Shown here: positions 60,263 through 64,000 of the stretch, one piece after another
Layout of the letters: each line of letters opens with the position of its first letter
Numbering within the stretch: the stretch's first letter is position 1
Origin: Paracidovorax valerianellae
GTDB lineage: Bacteria; Pseudomonadota; Gammaproteobacteria; Burkholderiales; Burkholderiaceae_C
Direction: 5' to 3'
NCBI RefSeq assembly: GCF_900102625.1
Contig: NZ_FMZC01000003.1
Coordinates: forward strand, 124,001-188,000
Length of the DNA stretch: 64,000 bases
Translations under genes and position numbers: made by a program
Notes under the pieces: model-generated
What the model saw: the letters and a program-made list of their open reading frames with translations, nothing else
Databases searched by the model: none
What the model was told of the DNA's origin: nothing

Positions 60263-61539
60263 CGCTCCGCGAACCTCGCAAAGAACTTGGAGCAGCGCAG
60301 GTCGCAGCGCTCTGGCGTCGTGGGTCCAACCATGTCGGCGGCGTTCGTGGCCTGATCCTGAACGTCACGATGTACGGCTCACGCAGTTGGGTGCTTCGCT
60401 ATCAGGTGGCTGGCAAGCGGCGTGACCTGGGCCTGGGCTCGTATCCGTCCGTCACGCTGGCAGATGCACGGGAGGCGGCTCGCGCTGCCCGTGCCAAATT
60501 GGCGCAGGGCATCGACCCTATCGAGGATCGGCGCCGGGCTCGGGCCCGTCTGGTCGCTGAAATCCACACCGGCATGACCTTCGGCGAATCGGCCAAGCGC
60601 TACATCGCATCCCATGAGAAGGGCTGGAAGAACGCAAAGCATGCGCAGCAGTGGCAGCGGTCGCTCGACATGTATGCCGTGCCGGTGCTGGGCAAGGTGC
60701 CCGTGCGCGATATATCCCTGGCGATGGTGCTCAAGGTGCTGGAGCCAATCTGGTCCAGCAAGACGGAGACTGCCACTCGCCTGCGGGGCCGCGTCGAATC
60801 CATCATCGACTGGGCCATTGCACGCGGCTACCGCACTGACTCCAATCCTGCACGCTGGAAGGGCCTGCTGGACAAGCTGTTGCCTGCTCCGGGCAAGGTG
60901 AGCAAGACCACGCATTTCCAGGCCTTGCCTTATGCCCAGTTGCCGACATTCATGGAGCAGTTGCAGACCCAGGAGGGAATGGGGGCCAAGGCCTTGCTCT
61001 TCGTGGTTTTGACAGCGGCCCGCTCCGGAGAAGTCCGTGGCGCGACTTGGGCTGAAATGGATCTGGCTGCACGGGTGTGGACGATTCCTGCCGAGCGCAT
61101 GAAGGCCAGCAAGGCTCATCGGGTACCTCTGTCGGATGCGTCAGTGGCCCTGCTGCAGGAAATGAAGGCCCTCGCGCTCTCGGCAGGTCGCGCATCCAGC
61201 AAATCGTATGTCTTCCCCAGCCCCAACAGCCGCGACCCCGAATTGGGCAGTCAGCTCTCGGACATGACGCTCACGGCAGTGCTGCGTCGATTGAAGGTGC
61301 AGGCAGTGCCCCATGGATTTCGATCCACGTTCCGCGACTGGTGCGCTGAGCAGACCGACTACCCCAATGAAGTTGCAGAGATGGCACTTGCCCACGCTGT
61401 CGGAAACAAGGTGGAAGCCGCCTACCGACGAGGTGATCTCTTGGTCAAAAGGCAGCAGCTCATGCAGGACTGGGCGAATTACGCCTGTGGCAGTAAGCCA
61501 AGCCCATCCACGCAGAACCAAAACGGGGATGGGGCGTGA
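60259..61539 (+). CDS. P4-type tyrosine integrase
   Basis: 426 residues. The N-terminal arm-binding DUF4102 domain (LILNVTMYGSRSWVLRYQVA, DLGLGSYPSVTLADAREAA) is followed by a SAM-like core-binding domain and the catalytic domain. Active-site residues: first Arg in LTAARSGEVRGATW, His-x-x-Arg in HGFRSTFRDWC, and the Tyr in EAAYRRGDLL. All are present, so it should be active. P4-type integrases usually insert at the 3' end of tRNA genes, but no tRNA fragment is visible near this gene. Confidence 0.95.
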   Translation: MTLREPRKELGAAQVAALWRRGSNHVGGVRGLILNVTMYGSRSWVLRYQVAGKRRDLGLGSYPSVTLADAREAARAARAKLAQGIDPIEDRRRARARLVAEIHTGMTFGESAKRYIASHEKGWKNAKHAQQWQRSLDMYAVPVLGKVPVRDISLAMVLKVLEPIWSSKTETATRLRGRVESIIDWAIARGYRTDSNPARWKGLLDKLLPAPGKVSKTTHFQALPYAQLPTFMEQLQTQEGMGAKALLFVVLTAARSGEVRGATWAEMDLAARVWTIPAERMKASKAHRVPLSDASVALLQEMKALALSAGRASSKSYVFPSPNSRDPELGSQLSDMTLTAVLRRLKVQAVPHGFRSTFRDWCAEQTDYPNEVAEMALAHAVGNKVEAAYRRGDLLVKRQQLMQDWANYACGSKPSPSTQNQNGDGA

Positions 61540-61621
61540 CTGCTGGGCAATCGGAGTGACCGCCGGTCATGGCGCCAACGGCGCATTACGAACACGTGAT
61601 GTGAACTGAAGAAAGACAACG

Positions 61622-62239
61622 ATGCGATTCCAGAATCCGGCCAATGGCCATATCGAAGAATTTGGGGAGGCCACATGGCTGTGGGTGTTGGTCGGCGGCC
61701 CGATCTACTTTGCCTACAAACAGATGTGGCTGCACGTAGCGCTGTCGGCAGTGCTTGCGCCCATCACAGGATTCATGTCTTGGGTGCTGCTGTATCCACT
61801 GACCATTAAATGGATCTTGCGAACCCACTACGCCAAGCTCGGGTGGATTGAAATCAAGGAGGGAGTCGCACTGGTCTCCAGTCCATCGGGTGCACGCAGC
61901 ATCGATGTCCAAATACTGACCGAGCCACCGCAAAACAACTACCGGTCACTGTCGGAGGTGACGGTGAAGCTGACGCGATGGTCTCCGCTGGAGAGGAAAT
62001 ACACCCGCGAGGACGTGGCGCAAAGATTGCGGGAAAAGGCCATGGCCCTCGGAGGCAATGCCGTCATCAACGTGCGCTACGAACAGAGGGATCACACGAT
62101 AGCGACCGCTGGGTACATCGAAGGACGGGGGCTGGCGATCATCGACGAGTCCGATACGGCGCCCTGTCCGCTCTGCGCCGAGCCGATCAAGCGCGAAGCC
62201 GTGCGCTGCAAGCACTGCGGTTCGGACATCCAAAAATAG
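61622..62239 (+). CDS. Membrane protein with C-terminal zinc ribbon
   Basis: 205 residues. Two N-terminal hydrophobic segments (TWLWVLVGGPIYFAYKQMWL, VALSAVLAPITGFMSWVLLY), a cytosolic middle domain with LREKAMALGGNAVINVRYEQ resembling YbjQ-type heavy-metal proteins, and a zinc ribbon CPLCAEPIKREAVRCKHCG. It is first of three closely spaced genes. ATG 61622 starts MRFQNPANGHIEEFG. Function unknown. Confidence 0.75.
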   Translation: MRFQNPANGHIEEFGEATWLWVLVGGPIYFAYKQMWLHVALSAVLAPITGFMSWVLLYPLTIKWILRTHYAKLGWIEIKEGVALVSSPSGARSIDVQILTEPPQNNYRSLSEVTVKLTRWSPLERKYTREDVAQRLREKAMALGGNAVINVRYEQRDHTIATAGYIEGRGLAIIDESDTAPCPLCAEPIKREAVRCKHCGSDIQK

Positions 62240-62247
62240 GAGGCGCC

Positions 62248-62454
62248 ATGCAAGATGACAACGACGGATCGAACTGGACAGACCATGCAATCGGCATTGC
62301 CGGGGTGATCTGGATCGTGCTGCTGGGAGTGATGATCTGGGGCATGCTCAAAGCCGTGTGGACCTCGCTCCAAGAGACATCATCCGGATCAACCATAGGA
62401 ATGACGTGCGGGGCGGCGAGCAAGTCCGAGAGGACAGAACATGACAAACGGTAG
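62248..62454 (+). CDS. Small single-pass membrane protein
   Basis: 68 residues with one membrane helix (IGIAGVIWIVLLGVMIWGML). ATG 62248 has TAGGAGG 5 nt upstream and lies 8 bp after the previous stop. Its 3' end overlaps the next gene by 14 bp. Probably part of a small membrane/envelope operon; function unknown. Confidence 0.6.
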   Translation: MQDDNDGSNWTDHAIGIAGVIWIVLLGVMIWGMLKAVWTSLQETSSGSTIGMTCGAASKSERTEHDKR

Positions 62455-62728
62455 GCTCCTGGTACAGATCGGGATAGTTGCCATGCTAGGTATGGGGGGA
62501 GCCATGGCGGGCACCTCGGAGTGCTACGCGATCAAGAACCGAGATGCGCGTAGCCAGTGCCTCGCTGCAGTGAAGGGAGACCACTCGTACTGCTACGCTG
62601 TCAAGGAACAAGATCAGCGCAGCCTATGCTTGGCTAAGACCAAGCGTCAGCACGAGCGCTGTTATCAAGTCAAAATGGCAGCTGAGCGGCAGAGATGTCT
62701 TGCTTGGTCTTCTTGGCCATTTCCTTAA
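62441..62728 (+). CDS. Secreted small protein with three Cys-flanked repeats
   Basis: 95 residues. A signal peptide (MTNGRLLVQIGIVAMLGMGG) ends near AMAG. The mature part holds three repeats of the form C-Y-x-x-K-x7-R-x-x-C: CYAIKNRDARSQC, CYAVKEQDQRSLC and CYQVKMAAERQRC. Paired cysteines with regular spacing suggest disulfides in the periplasm. I recall short exported proteins of this style on integrative elements but no function. It overlaps the previous gene. Confidence 0.7.
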   Translation: MTNGRLLVQIGIVAMLGMGGAMAGTSECYAIKNRDARSQCLAAVKGDHSYCYAVKEQDQRSLCLAKTKRQHERCYQVKMAAERQRCLAWSSWPFP

Positions 62729-62928
62729 AATTTAGCTATTCATGAGAGTCTCTTGCACAGCCATGAATATGCCTAACTAGAAAAAGCCTTTCTTCTGTAA
62801 ATGGATATGCAAACCCTGCAGTGCCTTTGGCGCAATCAACATAGCTCATCGAGCATAGGTTTCGGATAGATCCTCGGGGCGGTACTCAGTCCGTGCCAGA
62901 TGATGGCCCCAAAAAATAGGAAAATGAA
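62729..62928. other. AT-rich intergenic region before the methyltransferase
   Basis: 200 bp with no gene. Composition becomes clearly AT-richer here and continues through the methyltransferase gene. The only signal is AATAGGAAAA just before the TTG start. Confidence 0.4.
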
Positions 62929-63831
62929 TTGAAGAACGAAATTGAGCTCTCCCCATCAGCATTTCAACCGGAGGCTGAGCATGCAACAAAACTAGCGCAA
63001 TTGAGGTTTGAAGGCCTTATTGCTGCTATTGGCGTTCCCGAATATCGAGGTGAGCGCTATGCAATTTACAACGGAGACTGCCTTGACCTTCTGACCCGGA
63101 TCCCTGAAAACTTCATTGATCTTGCATTCACCTCGCCTCCCTACAATATTGGCAAGGAATACGAGAAGGTGCTTCCAATTAGTGAGTATATTGACTGGTG
63201 CGCCGACTGGATCGATAAAATCTATAGAATTACCGCATCTAATGGGGCGTTCGTGCTCAACGTTGGATATGTAACGCTAGCTGATCGAGCGAAATCTATT
63301 CCGCTCCCGTACTTGCTTTGGGATCGCGTGCCATTCTTTCTTCAACAAGAAGTCGTCTGGAACTACGGCGCTGGTGTAGCCGCTAAGAAGTTTCTCTCCC
63401 CTCGAAATGAAAAGCTATTGTGGTATGTCAAAGACTCAGACAACTATTGCTTCAACTTGGACGATATCCGTGATCCGGATGTTGCCTATCCGAACCAAAA
63501 AAAGAACGGGAAGCTGCGTTGCAACACGATAGGGAAAAATCCTTCAGACGTATGGCAAATCGCCAAGGTGACATCTGGTGAAGGACGCGCATCAAAAGAA
63601 CGCACGCCACATCCGGCGCAGTTCCCTCTTGATCTCTGTGAACGTGTGATCAAAGGCTTTTCTCCCCAAGATGGCATCGTGCTTGACCCATTCCTGGGTT
63701 CCGGCTCAACAATTGATGCGTGCCTGAGATCGAATCGCTACTCCATCGGATTTGAAGTTCGTAATGACTACTGCGATATCGCAGCAAATCGAATTGAGAA
63801 TATCATTCGTCAATCCGCTTCGCTGTTTTAG
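62929..63831 (+). CDS. Beta-class site-specific DNA methyltransferase
   Basis: 300 residues. Catalytic motif IV TSPPYN near residue 69 precedes the SAM-binding motif I (DPFLGSGSTIDACLRSNRY near residue 253), the beta-class order. These enzymes methylate adenine N6 or cytosine N4; the SPPY form leans to N4-cytosine but is not decisive. The start is TTG 62929 with AGGAAAA upstream. GC is far below the core genes, a sign of recent transfer. It is convergent, by a 4-bp overlap, with a gene running off the window, as in many type II restriction-modification pairs. Confidence 0.9.
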   Translation: MKNEIELSPSAFQPEAEHATKLAQLRFEGLIAAIGVPEYRGERYAIYNGDCLDLLTRIPENFIDLAFTSPPYNIGKEYEKVLPISEYIDWCADWIDKIYRITASNGAFVLNVGYVTLADRAKSIPLPYLLWDRVPFFLQQEVVWNYGAGVAAKKFLSPRNEKLLWYVKDSDNYCFNLDDIRDPDVAYPNQKKNGKLRCNTIGKNPSDVWQIAKVTSGEGRASKERTPHPAQFPLDLCERVIKGFSPQDGIVLDPFLGSGSTIDACLRSNRYSIGFEVRNDYCDIAANRIENIIRQSASLF

Positions 63832-64000
63832 TACAGATCCTGATACCGCTCACAGGCGGTTACCTGAAGCCTCTGATACTTGATAGGCAAATTTGTTGCT
63901 CGGATCAAGTTGCCAATTGTTTTGACTCCAGCAGCAGACAGTTCTCCCGCAGCTCTCGCTCCCACACCCTCGAGCAACAGTACAGAGCCCTCAAGCATGT
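63828..64000 (-). CDS. C-terminal part of a gene with a helix-hairpin-helix-like segment (possible restriction enzyme)
   Basis: The last 56 codons are visible, ending ERYQDLY. The segment LLEGVGARAAGELSAAGVKT resembles a helix-hairpin-helix DNA-binding motif (G-V-G followed by A..L...G). The stop overlaps the methyltransferase stop tail to tail. The convergent pairing makes a cognate restriction endonuclease likely, but the catalytic part is outside the window. Confidence 0.55.
   Translation of the reverse strand, partial: MLEGSVLLLEGVGARAAGELSAAGVKTIGNLIRATNLPIKYQRLQVTACERYQDLY

Overview
The window looks like a chromosome segment of a Comamonadaceae betaproteobacterium, most likely Acidovorax or Paracidovorax. 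The evidence is high GC, the gene order (rplU-rpmA-obgE-proB; ispB-tRNA-pilBCD-coaE-zapD-yacG; sspAB-petABC; PHP-yciO-M50-trpS) and a dispersed intergenic repeat containing an AGCTAT...ATAGCA hairpin that I associate with this family. The species cannot be fixed from the sequence alone.

Positions 1-50,766 are core chromosome. They carry: a Bug-type binding protein and a LysE exporter; hemA-prfA-prmC-grxD (heme synthesis and translation termination); an AAA+ ATPase; a CorC-like membrane protein; proS with a lytic transglycosylase; rppH; the ribosomal L21/L27-obgE-proB operon; ispB; tRNA-Pro; the type IV pilus genes pilBCD followed by coaE-zapD-yacG; NUDIX, DUF815 ATPase and argJ; a NitT/TauT-type ABC transporter lying between argJ and secA; an M23 peptidase and DUF721; tRNA-Thr; sspAB; the cytochrome bc1 complex petABC; mscL; pdxA; lolCD; recJ; two chemoreceptors; rnm-yciO; a site-2 protease; trpS and tRNA-Ser. 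Two points stand out. pilB is broken by a single-base frameshift near 18,041. Copies of the dispersed repeat overlap gene starts (recJ, prmC, and a gene in the island).

From about 51,243 to the right edge the character changes to an accessory island. A DUF1993 gene has lost its first ~30 codons at the junction. The island holds a strong promoter with repeated TAGTGTC half-sites and a structured ~190-nt leader before a YjzC-like small protein; a tandem-DUF1508 protein; a membrane protein; an FRG-domain protein; a LexA-type box ahead of two small genes and a RepA-like RecA-fold ATPase; an HEPN-associated/RES NADase-like protein; an XRE repressor; a DUF1643 protein; a small gene translationally coupled to a P4-type tyrosine integrase; a three-gene membrane/secreted cluster ending in a Cys-repeat protein; and an AT-rich beta-class DNA methyltransferase convergent with a truncated gene ending in a helix-hairpin-helix-like segment, possibly its restriction partner. 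The gene set fits an integrated mobile element with defence cargo. Its right end and attachment site are not visible in this window.
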